A stretch of DNA of 64,000 nt from Zhengitettix transpicula (lineage: Eukaryota > Arthropoda > Insecta > Orthoptera > Tetrigidae). Shown here piece by piece: positions 1 to 11,224 of the stretch. The notes beneath the pieces are model-generated. The model searched no databases. It worked only from the letters and a program-made list of their open reading frames with translations, and was not told where the DNA came from. A program made the position numbers and the translations under genes. The stretch lies in the NCBI GenBank assembly GCA_037074705.1, contig CM073590.1, positions 90,822,947 to 90,886,946 of the forward strand. Direction: 5' to 3'. Numbering within the stretch: position 1 is the stretch's first letter; each line of letters begins with the position of its first letter.

Positions 1-1529
1 CATATAATATGTAATTCCTTTTTGTAAATAATCTCGAAATTTGTGATATCGAGATAGTTGAGTAGTTCATTAGTATCAAGTTCATGGGGGAACTTAATTT
101 TTCTGTGTTTAGACTGAAGATAATTTAACAAAACCGGTTTATCTTAGTTAGTTATCAAAAATAGAACGTCTATATATTTATTTAATATTATATATTATTA
201 TTTTATTAATATTATTATCTTTTTAATAATTTGTGTAGCCTATTTACCAAAATATTTTTTTTGTAATTGATATGTCATTTTTTTGTATATAATTTTATCC
301 CATTTGGCTTTGATCAGAGTTTAATACTCTTCCATTTGAGGTTAATTAATGCGATAACTAGTTTTATGGGCGTGTTAATGAATAGAGAGCTATTGACGTC
401 GATCATTAATTCAGAAAATAAATATTACCCAAATTAGTAATTTTATTTTTAGATACAATTAACTTTTAATGTCATCATTGTTTAAGGTAAATTCAGAAAA
501 TTATAAATGAGACTATTTGTACAGACTATCATTAGCGTTGAACATTATGAAAGAGGGAGAAGAAATACATCGGAATCTGGTGTTGGAGATGAAACAAAAA
601 AATAAAATTGACAGAAATGTTGAAAATAAAGAGGTTATAAAGAAATAAAATGAGAATAAACCCATCTTGACTACAGGTTTCGAGAGGTCACTTGCTAAGG
701 ACATATTGTTCACTGCACGACATTCTGGAAGGTGTAAGAAAAAGTCTGCAAGCTGCTAGACGACTTGAAGGGAGAAAGATGAAGATGATATATTATGCAG
801 AAAGTAGCTAAGAAAGCGAAATTTTGAGATGGAAATGTATTTGGGAACTATTGAAACTGTTTTGAGTTTATAGGTTTAATTAAGGACAATTATGAATGTT
901 TTTATAATTTTCTTATTTTTCTTTTGCATCTTGTATAAATATTTTAAATATAAAATATTCATGTTTCTTGTTTTTTTCTGAATGGATATAGTCTATGAAT
1001 TATTTATTAATGTAATTTCTAAACGCATTTTTATGTTCATCCAATCTGTTGATAACAAATAAAAATATTTTCTATATCAGCTACAAGCTTTTTTATCTGT
1101 CGATTTTGTATAGAATAAAATTGAATGTAATATCCTAAACTCAAAATTATTGTTGTAATAGGTCGTTGTAGTGGGGTTAGTCTATTTATTAATCAATTTA
1201 ATATGTATAAATTAGTATATTTATCGACAATGTTAATATTGTGGCTGGTATGATTGTTCAATCAAAATTATCGTCTGTAAGACTATAAGCCAAGAAATTA
1301 ACAACCCGTATAACATATATAAAACAAAAATTAATTTTTAATAATAAAATTTGAAAAAAATTGTATTCGTTTCGATATAATGTTGTGATCCCTGTCAAAT
1401 ATTTAATAAGTCATAATAAATACACAACCTTTTATTAAAAATTGATAAGATCGAACGTTCTTTGTTAACTAAAATTATGGAACATAAAACCAATTAAAAA
1501 TTACAACCTTATAAACATTCACAAATTAC
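1..1529. other. AT-rich intergenic DNA, nothing recognised
   Basis: The stretch is AT-rich with short A/T runs. Reading frames are short on both strands and none resembles a known domain. No terminal repeats or tails were seen. Confidence 0.6.
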
Positions 1530-1840
1530 AAAACACTGTTAGAACTTCATCATTATTTCAAATTTGATACTACTATTACTTTAGATAAGGAAAATATTTT
1601 TGATAAAAGGTTAATATCAGAAATGTTACATATTAACACCAACACATTTATTATATGCTAAACAGGACACTTCTCATTTAAATTGTATTAAAGTTGGCTT
1701 CTTAAATAATCTTTATTAATTTATTTCCTGTATTCATATTCTTTGTAAAGTGTTGTAACTTTGGCTAATATCTCTTCAGTCTGGCAATAGTATTGACAAG
1801 TTGATCGAAACGTCTATAATTTCTTTCAATTTTTATTGTT
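1530..1840 (+). pseudogene. Penelope-like element remnant (end of endonuclease ORF plus tail)
   Basis: In the plus frame through position 1551 the translation contains FDTTITLDKENIF followed by KRLISEMLHINTN, and stops at TAA 1659-1661. The KRLISEMLHI block is typical of the region just after the GIY-YIG endonuclease in Penelope-like elements. A second remnant in this window (minus strand, about 56.9 kb) has the matching SKLISEMLHTKSN, so the two support each other. About 140 bp downstream lies GATCGAAACGTC, resembling the GAAACGTT core found next to the other PLE pieces here. Only the extreme 3' end survives. The reverse transcriptase and the GIY-YIG motif are absent, so it is non-functional. 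The family call rests on a short block plus the internal paralogue. Confidence 0.6.
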
Positions 1841-4163
1841 TTATGTCGTTAACTTCTTATGATGTTATTATTCTTTTCATTTTTTACGCCAGATTTATAT
1901 ATGTAACGTGTGCATTCTTTACTGTTTGTGGAAATTATTGCGTCTTTATTAACTAAATAGTAGTATGTAAACACTCAAAATCTGTATCCTTATAATTCCT
2001 TCTGCATTTAAATTATATTAACATGATTTTCTAGAATACTTAAATAAAGAAAGATTAATTTTATTTTTATAAATAATTTTGGTTTTCCTGTCTTATGACT
2101 TTGTATTAATTTCGTAGAGGTCTTGTTGTGTTTCGTCAGTTTAATTATGTTTGTAAATGGTTACATTTTCAGTGATAATTTTAAGGTAATTTCAGTAATA
2201 ACTTCACAATTATGTTGTCCTTTACTAACACCAAGTCTTCATATTTCCCATTGTTGTCAGATTTCAACTTTTTCTTATTGAATTATTTGATGAACGTAAA
2301 AATCTTTTGATTGATAATAAAATTTTGAGTCGAGATCATCCTTGCTCAAGGTAATCTCACTTCCGTCGACGTCAGCGTTGAGGTGTATTAGTTTTTATTG
2401 ATAAGTCTCTTCTCGTTTTATTGATACGTCCCTTCTAGTTGTCTCTGGTGGCCTGATAGGCTTAATGATCTCTTTGGGACCATGTGACGCACCCTCCTCA
2501 CCAGACATAAATCCCTGTCGTCGTATCTTTATTTAGTGCCACCCTCTGTAGCACTAGGCTAATATCATTTTTGTAACATCCATACACTCGGTCCTAGGGG
2601 TTTGCTTCATCCCATCTGAAAGTAAGAAGTGTTGGACCCGAGGGAGTAATCGTCCAGCAGCCGAGTACTGGGAACCTGGGTATGAAATATTTGAGTTCAT
2701 TGTAAGTAAGGCTGCGCCATTCGCCAAACCCCTCCCCCAATCATAAAGAAACAGAAGTTTCGAGTAGGGAGAGAGCAGTAAATGATATAGTCACGAGGGT
2801 GGACTACAGATTATTGTTCTTGATTAGAGCTTCCATTTTCCCTCCTTTTTCATTTTTTCTTATACTCATCTTAATCAAATCTGCTAACAATTTAGATTTT
2901 TTTTATAGCGAATGACAGTTCTAATAATAAAAATAAACAAATTTGAAAGGATCGAGAATGTAATAAATATCAAAATAAGCGTATTTAAATAGACCAAAAT
3001 ACGAATCTTTTAAACATAAATTTGTAATATTACAAAATAATATCTGAATTAATTCTAATGAAACATAAATATAAATTAAGTAAGATTATTTATGACTGCT
3101 CTGCGCTTTAAATCAATATTTCTGAATAATAATTTATACGAAATACACTACTGATTTAATGTAAATAATGGAGATGAGATAAAAACCGGTCCTACGAAAT
3201 CAAAACCTTTTTGACGCAAAGAATTCATACCACATTTATTAAATTAAAAGCCATATTTTAACACAACAATGAAGGCAATAGTAGTAAAATATGGAAACGA
3301 TATAAAAATTAATGTATTATTTTGGGAAGCGTTGCTTAAATGTCCTCGATGTAGCCAACTACATAACTGGTTAGTATAGTTAGTGTTTGCGTAGTAATAG
3401 ATTTACAAGACACAAATTTTACATTTTATGTGATAAGTTAAACGATTTTCATCAAGATAATATGCATTACTACTCTATTTCGCTTGAATTTTTAAATTAG
3501 TCTGCCTGTAAAAGTGTTGAATATTATATTGCAATATTAAATTTGAACTATTCAAATTAATGTTAATAGAATATTCACTTTCATCAAAATGTTTTAAAAT
3601 TTTAATAGGATACGGGTATTAATATTTGATGGCAGGTTTGAACAAGATAAAATAGAAAATTAGTTAATACATGATTTAAACAATTTAATTAATAATAAGG
3701 TATCAATTTTATAAATAAATGAAAACCTCAAAGCGCTTTCCTGGCCTCAAAATAAGTATGGAATGAAATATACTTTTCTTTATTAAAATATTTTGAATCT
3801 ATCACAATAAAACATGAAAATTAAAAAATTAAATCTATAAAATTATTTAAACTTTTTAAATATTCACCAATATAAAATTACACAATAAGAAATTTGACGG
3901 CACAAGAAAATATTCTGTATTTACCATGTACCTTATTCTTAATTACTACTATAAATACCACATTCAAGTTCGTGATAAATCCTTTGATTTGAACACATGT
4001 TACACCACACAAACCAAATATTTTCGGTAACTTGTACTTTAAAAAGTGCCTTTAAGACAATAAAATTGCACATATTTTCATCCACTTACACGTACTTCAA
4101 CAAGCACCTCCAATTAAATCTGTTACGAGTCCCAGACACATGGTTATTCAGACAATAGACCTC
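1841..4163. other. Intergenic DNA with a less AT-rich patch at about 2330-2800
   Basis: Mostly AT-rich. About 2330-2800 is noticeably richer in G and C and contains CT-rich runs and a GTAAGTAAG splice-donor-like string near 2701. No exon-length frame with recognisable protein was found there. The rest shows no repeats or genes. Confidence 0.5.
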
Positions 4164-4346
4164 AAGATGTTTCGCCCGTCGACACCAGTAAATGTTACAG
4201 TAATTAGTATTATTTCCAGAGTCCAAGATGTTTTGAGCGTACACAACAGTCAAGATTTCAGTGATCACAATTATTAAAAAAACACAAGATGTTTCGCCCG
4301 TAAACACCAGTTATTATAAAATCTTATAATTTCAGTAACTAATAGT
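4164..4346. repeat. Degenerate 61-bp tandem repeat, three units
   Basis: The string AAGATGTTTCGCCCG begins at 4164, a variant (AAGATGTTTTGAGCG) at 4225, and the first form again at 4286. Both intervals are exactly 61 bp. An ACACCAG or ACAACAG follows about 18 bases later in each unit. Units have diverged away from this core. An open minus-strand frame across the array is a by-product of the repeat. Confidence 0.75.
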
Positions 4347-6052
4347 AATAACTGACTATCTATTAACTGCCTTCTCCCAACTTCATCGCCGAAATCTTAC
4401 ATTTTTAACTAAATTCTACCCTGGTCACCTAACTCTTTCTTCCGAAATTTCACATTCTCAAAGGCCCAACTCTCCTGCCGAACTGTTACATCCTCCTTGC
4501 CCTAAATCTACTGGTCAACTAACTTTTACTGACAAAATGTTATCCCCTCCTTTAGGTCGCAGCGATAAGACATAAATATTCTCTTTCTCACGGTCAACTG
4601 GCATTATTATTTGACTGATAGACGCCTAAAATATTGGCCTAAAGACTCTTTAAATTAACATTATATGTCTGGGAACTTATAAATCCAATGTTTCTCAGAA
4701 CACACGCCAGATGTTCAAGTGTCTTTCAAACCGCATGAACTTTATCTTACGAAGAAAAAAAAATTATGGTTACATAATTTTGAAAAATAATACTATTACC
4801 AACATAGGTGTATATTACTATATCCAATTCTCTATCCGTTGTATACAATTGGTCACAGACACCTAAAATTCACTAAATCACATTATTCACGGTTTAATAT
4901 TAGTACTTAATTGAAAAATAGATATTGTAAGTAAATAACTGATCATATATACAATTATTTAAATTAAGAACAGAAGAAATGCTTTCAAACAAAGCCCAGT
5001 TCCAGTAATTTATCAGGTTCAGTAATTTACAATTATCTTAATTCTGCTAAAAGAAGAGTATAATGGGCAAAAATAAACTGTGAGTTTTCTCTTCTTTCTT
5101 ATATAAGTGCATTAATTATTAATAAATGAATAATAATTATGACACTTCGTACGTTTGAAGCGAAGCGCTTTTTATATTAAATGAGAACCGTTTATTATTT
5201 TGACTTATACAAACTAGACAGACATCTCTATGTAATTTTTCTTGATATTATGTACTAATATAGCGTAAGTTAACGTTATTATATGTGTGTAGTTTGTCGG
5301 ACGAATAATTTGTCTATTTTGTTTGAGGACTGAAGTAAATTAATCTACTCTTATTCCAGCAAAGGATTTCATTAGTGTCGTTAATGTAGTTTAGAGACGC
5401 TTATGGTATTATAGAAATTACACGGTGTCTAGAACGTTTAATTGTAAAATGTATATAAAATGGAATTTTAGTTTATGATAGATAATTTGTTGAATTGAAG
5501 AAATCAATGCTTCTGGAAATATAGACAGTAATATTAATGACGGCAAACGATCCCGGCGTAAATTTTTCGCGGATTCCCGAAGACAGCGGTGGAGAATGAC
5601 CGCAGAAACGTCAACGTCAAGTTTAAATAGAAATCTGAACCTGGTGCTCAACCGCGAAAAATTTAATTACGCAATAATATGTTAGTTAAATAAAGTAGAA
5701 GGCCGACGTTTCAGGATAGTTTCTTCGACGTGAGTACTCTAGAGAACATAGTTGAGGATGCCTAAAATACACGTTGACCGCTTGTCTCGAGGCACTAAAC
5801 GGCAGATAAGAAAATAAATCTCGACTACATCAGGACGCCTCATGAAAAAAATGTTTAAATGGTCAGACTGTGGTAAAGTGAAATGTTTGCAAACTTCGGT
5901 CAACCTGCGTTTTTTAAAAATGTATGTGAGATATTGTCTGTAGGTAAACTACTGGAACCATTTATTAATATTTATTTATTGTAATTTATTCATAAGTGAC
6001 TTTGTTTATCCGTCCATTTGTGTCATCAGTGAAACAAGTTCTTGATGAAAAG
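4347..6052. other. AT-rich intergenic DNA; mixed-composition patch at 5540-5830
   Basis: No gene or element recognised. The patch at about 5540-5830 contains several CG dinucleotides and is less AT-rich than its flanks. A minus frame crossing it (5418-5651) has no recognisable domain. Confidence 0.5.
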
Positions 6053-6078
6053 ATGAAAATAAAATATTTTATTTTCAT
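6053..6078. repeat. Perfect 26-bp palindrome
   Basis: The left half is ATGAAAATAAAAT and the right half is its exact reverse complement, with no spacer. Plus- and minus-strand frames across it therefore both encode MKIKYFIFI, which could mislead gene finders. Confidence 0.9.
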
Positions 6079-6289
6079 AGGTAGATTAGTTGCAGTTTCT
6101 CTTAAATTAAGAATGAATGAATCATTTATGTTAGTACAATGTGTAAACGTTTCAGATGATCTTTCACTGACCGATGTGTAACAAGTAACAGAATTCGTGG
6201 TTGCAGGATGCTTATTCACAGGACGTATATGTTCGGATTCTTGGTAAGAGAGAGCTTCGCTGTCCAATTATAACCTATTACTAGCAACG

Positions 6290-6870
6290 ATCCCTCATAA
6301 TGGCCACGTGCTCACACGCCGGAGATACTAAGAGAAAGCAAATATACGCTGGTGAGTCAACGGCAACCGGTAACGACCTCCATATTGTGTTGCATCACGG
6401 ACTGAAAGGGGAGGGAGGGGGCGATATTGCCTTGGCGGCAGCAGCAGTAGCTCGGCTTTATAGAAAAATAATCTCTTTCCCTAGGGAGGAATCCAATTAC
6501 ATCCCTGAGGCAACGCATTTCTCAAGGAAAAGTAATCTTCTGTTAATATACAGAAATCCGTAATTGAGGATATAGATCAAAATACCTATTACTGGCCGAA
6601 AGGAAATGAGATCTCCGACCCACAATAATGCGTTTCCATGGAAATATAAGAACGGCCAGAATTTCAGAGAAGATACATGTTTGTGGAGCGGGTAATGGAA
6701 TTTATATTAGTACATACAGCGCGGGACAGATCTAATAAGATAGATGTCGTTTTGTTTTGGTGCAGCTTCGTTCTTCTTTTCCTCAGATCCACTGGTAATG
6801 ATGAATGATCAGAGCGAATTATTCTCTTTTGTGCGGCTTGGATAAATTTCCTTAGTAAGGTATATTCGCG
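6290..6870. other. Less AT-rich island without a defensible gene
   Basis: The island includes an 87-codon plus frame (6300-6563) with a GEGGGDIALAAAAVARLY run. I recognise no family, there is no signal peptide or domain, and no convincing splice partners were seen. It may be conserved non-coding DNA or a chance frame in G-rich sequence. Confidence 0.3.
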
Positions 6871-7946
6871 AGCGGAAAAAATACTGAGGTTAAATTGATA
6901 ACATAAATCGTTTTCTCTTGCTTTAGAACCTGCATTCTTTACTGGTACTTAATGTAAACTAGATTATATATTAATAGAATATTCCACAAATTTTCCTCAG
7001 AATCAAGCTTTTATTTGCTTCCTTGAAAGACTCTCAAGGATACCAGCAAGAAATATATAAATAGAAAAGTAAAATTTCGATTGTCTGATTTTTAATGATA
7101 CTAGAATCCTTTTTATAAGTTCTGGAGTAGACGTTCAATCATCACTTCGCATTTTGCAATTTGTCACCACAATATCCGTGTAATCATAATTATTTAAAAT
7201 TTTAGCATTATTCTACATACTATATATTCATCTCGTTCCCAAGGTCATATTAATCCCGAGAAGCTGTATTGCAATTTCTGTCGTATCAAGTTTCGTGAAA
7301 CAGCAACATCAGTTTAGCTTCTGTTAAGGAGTTTCAAACTGCAAGACATGCATAATTAATTCTGTACTCTGTCAGTGTGTAGATTTAGACCGGTTTTACT
7401 CTCGGTTTTCCTTAGTTTTGGGAAATTGGTAATAACGCAACCCTAGCTTTTTATGTGAACTTAAACTTAATATTTGTCCGAATAATTTTCGAAAATCCTG
7501 GAAAATTTAAATGACGATGGTATGATTTATAATTAAACCAAATTATTCCCTATTACGAGCACCGTAACCCCACGAAAATATGAATATAAAGGTAAACGAA
7601 ACATTTTATATGCATAATGATCAGTAAATCATACACACTATCATGGTTTGTTCTAATCAAAATCGTCGGATATTTCCTGCTTTCCTTACATCATTCAAGG
7701 ATGTTTCTATATTCTCAATAATCATATTCCCTTCTTTATTTGAGAGGATTCCTATTTCCAATGCATAATTAATTAGAGACAAATTCCAGGATGTTTCCAC
7801 AAAATAAATTCTTATTTAGGGATTTTTATAAATCCTTTGTTTTATATTTTCATACTTATATCTTTAATTAATCGTCATTTAGTATCGCTTATATTTTTTA
7901 TTGCTAAGATTCTAGCATTCGGGGTTTTACCATTGATTTCCATTTA
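6871..7946. other. AT-rich intergenic DNA, nothing recognised
   Basis: No coding, repeat or element signature was seen up to the TA that flanks mariner 1 at 7945-7946. Confidence 0.6.
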
Positions 7947-9216
7947 CGAGGGTGAAACAAATATAAACAAGACTTATTTTTTTAAATATTTATTTTGATT
8001 TTAAACGCACAAACAATCATAGTTTATTTTTCTACATAATCTCCTGATTTATAAACACATTTTTCCCAGCGTATAGGTAATTTTTTAATTCCTTCCACGT
8101 AAAAAGAGTCAGGTCGTGTTTGTAGCCAATTGCGCACATATGCTTCAACCTCATTATCGCTGTGGAATTTTTGCCCTCCCAAAGCTTTCTTGAGAGGACC
8201 AAAGACATGGAAGTCGCAGGGAGATAGGTCTGGACTGTATGGAGGGTGTTCCAGTGTCTCCCAACCCAGTTGCTCCAATTTTTGTACGGTCAGGGCTGCT
8301 GTATGGGGGCGAGCATTGTCATGGAGGAGAATCACTTTTCTCATCGGAAGGTCTCGTCTTTTGCGGCGATATGCAAGTGTGACCTCAGTCAAAATTTGGC
8401 TGTAGTATGCCGCATTAATTGTTCTGCGCTCATGCAAAAAATCAAGGTGCAGCAGGCCACGCTGGTCAGAAAAAACGGTAGCCAAAACCTTGCCAGCCGA
8501 TAATCGTGACTTGACTTTCACTGGTCCGGTTTCTCCTTTCTTCCTTCACTCCATACTCGCTTGTTTCGACTCAGGGGTGTAGTGATGCACCCACGTTTCA
8601 TCACAGGTGACAATGTGAGAAAGAAATGGGTCTCCTTCTTTCCGAAATCGTGCACTTGAAAACGATTCAGTTTCTGGTCAACTGTGAGAAGGCGAGGAAC
8701 CCACCTGGCACACACCTTGCGATACCCTAGCTCCTCTGAGAGTATAGAGTAAGTGCTCCCATAACTTATTCCAACCTCAATTGCAATATCCAAAGTTGTT
8801 AAACGCCTATCACCTTCAACAAGATGACGAACACTGTTGATGTTGCCCGCTGTAATGCTGGTGCGGGGTCTGCGGTCATGGCTCTCATTTTCAACACGTT
8901 CACGGCCCTCCACGAACTGTTTATGCCAAGCTCGCGACAGCGTCTCTTCCCCGAACTGTGCAGTCAATCTTCTCAAGATTTCGGCCGGTTTTACACCTTC
9001 TGCAGCTAAAAACTTGATAACAATACGTTGCGCAATAGAGGGAGGTACCTCCTGCTCGGACATCGTAACGATGGACACTGAGCGAGTCTATGATGATGAG
9101 TCACGTGCTTCCCCCACTCCTGACAAACCAACCTAACAGCCAATAACAGCGGAAAGTTCTTCCATCACTATTGCGCGCGCAGGTCCAAAAGTCTCATTTA
9201 TATTTGATTCACCCTG
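7947..9216 (-). mobile_element. Mariner-family DNA transposon 1 (1270 bp, decayed)
   Basis: Terminal inverted repeats of about 30 bp bound the element: inward-reading CGAGGGTGAAACAAATATAAA on the left and CAGGGTGAATCAAATATAAA on the right. Both are flanked by TA (7945-7946 and 9217-9218), the duplication expected for this superfamily. The length of 1270 bp is normal for mariner. One minus-strand transposase reading frame fills the inside but is broken, so the copy could move only if transposase were supplied from elsewhere. The left repeat carries one extra base. The repeats and transposase differ from mariner 2, so the two belong to different mariner lineages. Confidence 0.93.
8024..9063 (-). 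pseudogene. Mariner transposase (D,D34D), broken
   Basis: The enzyme family cuts and pastes the element by DDE/D chemistry. I chose the ATG at 9063, giving MSEQEVPPSIAQRIVIKF; a GTG five codons upstream is less likely. The N-terminal helix-turn-helix region runs to about SYGSTYSILSEELGYRK. After QVHDF (about 8650) the original frame shifts by one base. In the adjacent frame the first catalytic motif CDETWVHHY is visible near 8600, then a TGA stands where a Trp codon is expected near 8552. The frame continues as LHDNARPHTAALTV and YSPDLSPCDFHVF. The two later aspartates are separated by exactly 34 residues, the mariner signature. The C-terminus KCVYKSGDYVEK is normal. The break-free span is about 347 codons, close to the usual 345. 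One frameshift plus one stop inactivate it. Confidence 0.9.
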
Positions 9217-9818
9217 TACTGCTGCCCGTCTTTCTCCGACGTCTGAGGTTTGATGTTCTTTCTCCCAACCACTAGGTGTGGAGTTTCTGTACTTCAATCA
9301 AACTTCGTACACGTATCACATCCATGAATAAATTCTGTGAATTTAATATAATTATAGCACCCCTGGTCGAGTTGAAACATGAGGTAATTGTTTATATTGG
9401 CGCCGAATAAATAGTTTTCGGAGGTTTCTCATACTCATAATGTCACTCTCGACGTTTTCAGTATGTAATTTAATATCATACGGAAATGGGGATTCAGTGA
9501 TAAAAAAAATTGGGATAACGACTATGATTGGTGTTGAATCCGATGTTATGGTAGTGATGAATTTACTTATGACATTCCAGCAGGGTTAACTTAAACTTGA
9601 AACATCCATAGGGGTGTTATAATTATGTTTACTCCACAGGGTTTTTTCCTGGTTCTTAAGTGTTCCAAGTTGGGTTGAAATTGTTCGATGCTTTAATGGG
9701 TAACATAATTTAAAATAATAATAATGTATAATCTGATATCAAAAATTGTTATTGTTCTACAAGATTAATATTATATTTTATTTTGTAAAAATCGGAAAAT
9801 AGGCACATCGGGAAAATA
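9217..9818. other. Intergenic DNA, nothing recognised
   Basis: Unique-looking sequence of moderate AT content between mariner 1 and the minisatellite. No frames or repeats of note. Confidence 0.5.
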
Positions 9819-10006
9819 ACTTGACGGAAAACGTCAATCGGGATACTGACCTGTCAGGAAACCGTCAATCGGGATATTGGTGTCAGGAAAACGTGCATCA
9901 GGAACGCGTTTGTCGGGCAAACATCAATCGGTTTAATGAACTGTCGGATAACGTCAATCAGGATATTGTTGTCGGAAAACGTGCATTGGGAAAGCGTCTG
10001 TAGGGC
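9819..10006. repeat. About 30-bp minisatellite with an 89-bp higher-order period
   Basis: Six to seven short units share the pattern TGTCGG-AAAACGT-CATCGGGA. They alternate in type. CGTCAATCGGGATATTG at 9863 recurs as CGTCAATCAGGATATTG at 9952, 89 bp later. Between them lie a unit ending in AACGCG and one with the GGGCAAACATCAATCGG variant. The last copies match in the same order (AAAGCG, then GGGCATACG). The array is open in one plus frame, which is expected for such a repeat and is not evidence of a protein. Confidence 0.8.
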
Positions 10007-10689
10007 ATACGACTAGATCCAAAAAGTAATAATCTTATTACTTAAAGTAATGTACCAATTTTAACGTAAATTTTATGATAAAATAGCTCATAATAGACAT
10101 AGTTTATATTTATAAATATATAAATTTTATAAATATATAAAATGAAATATTTTTAATTGGCTGTTATTGGCTGTTTTATTATCAAATTAAAATAATATCT
10201 ACGTCTATTTTGTAATCGCATAACTTCCAGATTTGAATGATTATTAAATAAATTTCATTCAGCGCAGACTGATTGTATTAATCATCCATTAGAAACGAAA
10301 TCATTCATTAATTCCTTAAATCATTTCTCGTTTCTAAAATCCAATTACTTAAGTGTCCTTATGATGCCTAAAATTATATATTCATTGCACAGCCTCGTAT
10401 AGATCGCGAACATATCATACAGACATGAGACAAAAGGATAGTTAAACTTTAAGGCTCAACTTAATGTCAACGATTCTCTTTATTATTACTATTTGGTTAC
10501 AGAAACAATCCATAATATTAAATCAGACAGGGTTACTGAACTGTTTTCAATTATATTATCTTACAGAAATTTTCATCTCCCGTTTCAGTCACACCAACCA
10601 CCGCCTTCATTTTCATTTTACCCATTTTATTTAAATGAATTAGATGAAGGAAATGACTTGTTACGATGTTTAGAAATTGTGAGTGGAAT
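10007..10689. other. AT-rich intergenic DNA, nothing recognised
   Basis: A short direct repeat (TATAAATATATAA near 10110) and otherwise plain AT-rich sequence. The start of a 118-codon plus frame (10493-10849) lies here, but its protein is unrecognised. Confidence 0.5.
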
Positions 10690-10960
10690 AAAATGTGTTC
10701 CTATTGTGATAGGTCTACTTAATGACACAGCCCTAATCAGCCCTATTGCACTGCAGTGTTTGAGAGTAGGAAATCGCGTGGCGCAGTCCTTCGTGCCTGG
10801 AGGGCGGCGCCGCCCGTGCGATCATGAGAGTCGCGAACCGCCGCATTGATTGTCTTTACTCGTTACTTATTTACACGGACCCGCCCCGTAATCGTAGTTT
10901 GGCTTAGGAGGACTCTACAGGCAATCCCCCACTCCATTCACCAGAGCGGAAAAATGTAAC
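10690..10960. other. CpG-containing island with a 14-bp GC palindrome
   Basis: This is a sharp GC-rich patch in AT-rich surroundings. GGGCGGCGCCGCCC at 10802-10815 is a perfect palindrome. CG dinucleotides cluster from about 10770 to 10900. A plus frame ends inside it with the Arg-rich tail GGRRRPCDHESREPPH, not a known domain. It could be a promoter-type or conserved non-coding segment; the sequence alone cannot decide. Confidence 0.4.
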
Positions 10961-11224
10961 GGCCCTATCGTGCGAAATCAATTCTCTTGCAATCTATTTT
11001 TCAGCAAGAATTATTCACTTATTATGGTTCTGTCATAAACGTTGCACAAAGTATCAAAAATTTATATAATTTCCAATCAGATTTCTGTTTCTTGGATTGT
11101 ATAAATTAACTCTTAGTATAAAAAACCATTGACTTTAATAAGCGGGAAAAATTAAATTATTTTTAAATCTTATTCGCAATAAGACGTCAATCATACGTAA
11201 ATGTAGAGTGTTTCTAATAATTTA

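Noticed and set aside
1245..1275. GGCTGGTATGATTGTTCAATC resembles GGCTGATATGACTGTTCGATC at about 18353.
   Set aside because: The shared string is about 25 bp with several changes and no similarity beyond it.
6300..6563. 87-codon plus frame in a GC-richer island.
   Set aside because: No recognisable domain, low-complexity Gly/Ala run, and no convincing exon structure.
9819..10006. Possible CRISPR-like array.
   Set aside because: Units are contiguous and variable with no unique spacers, and the window is eukaryotic. It is a minisatellite.
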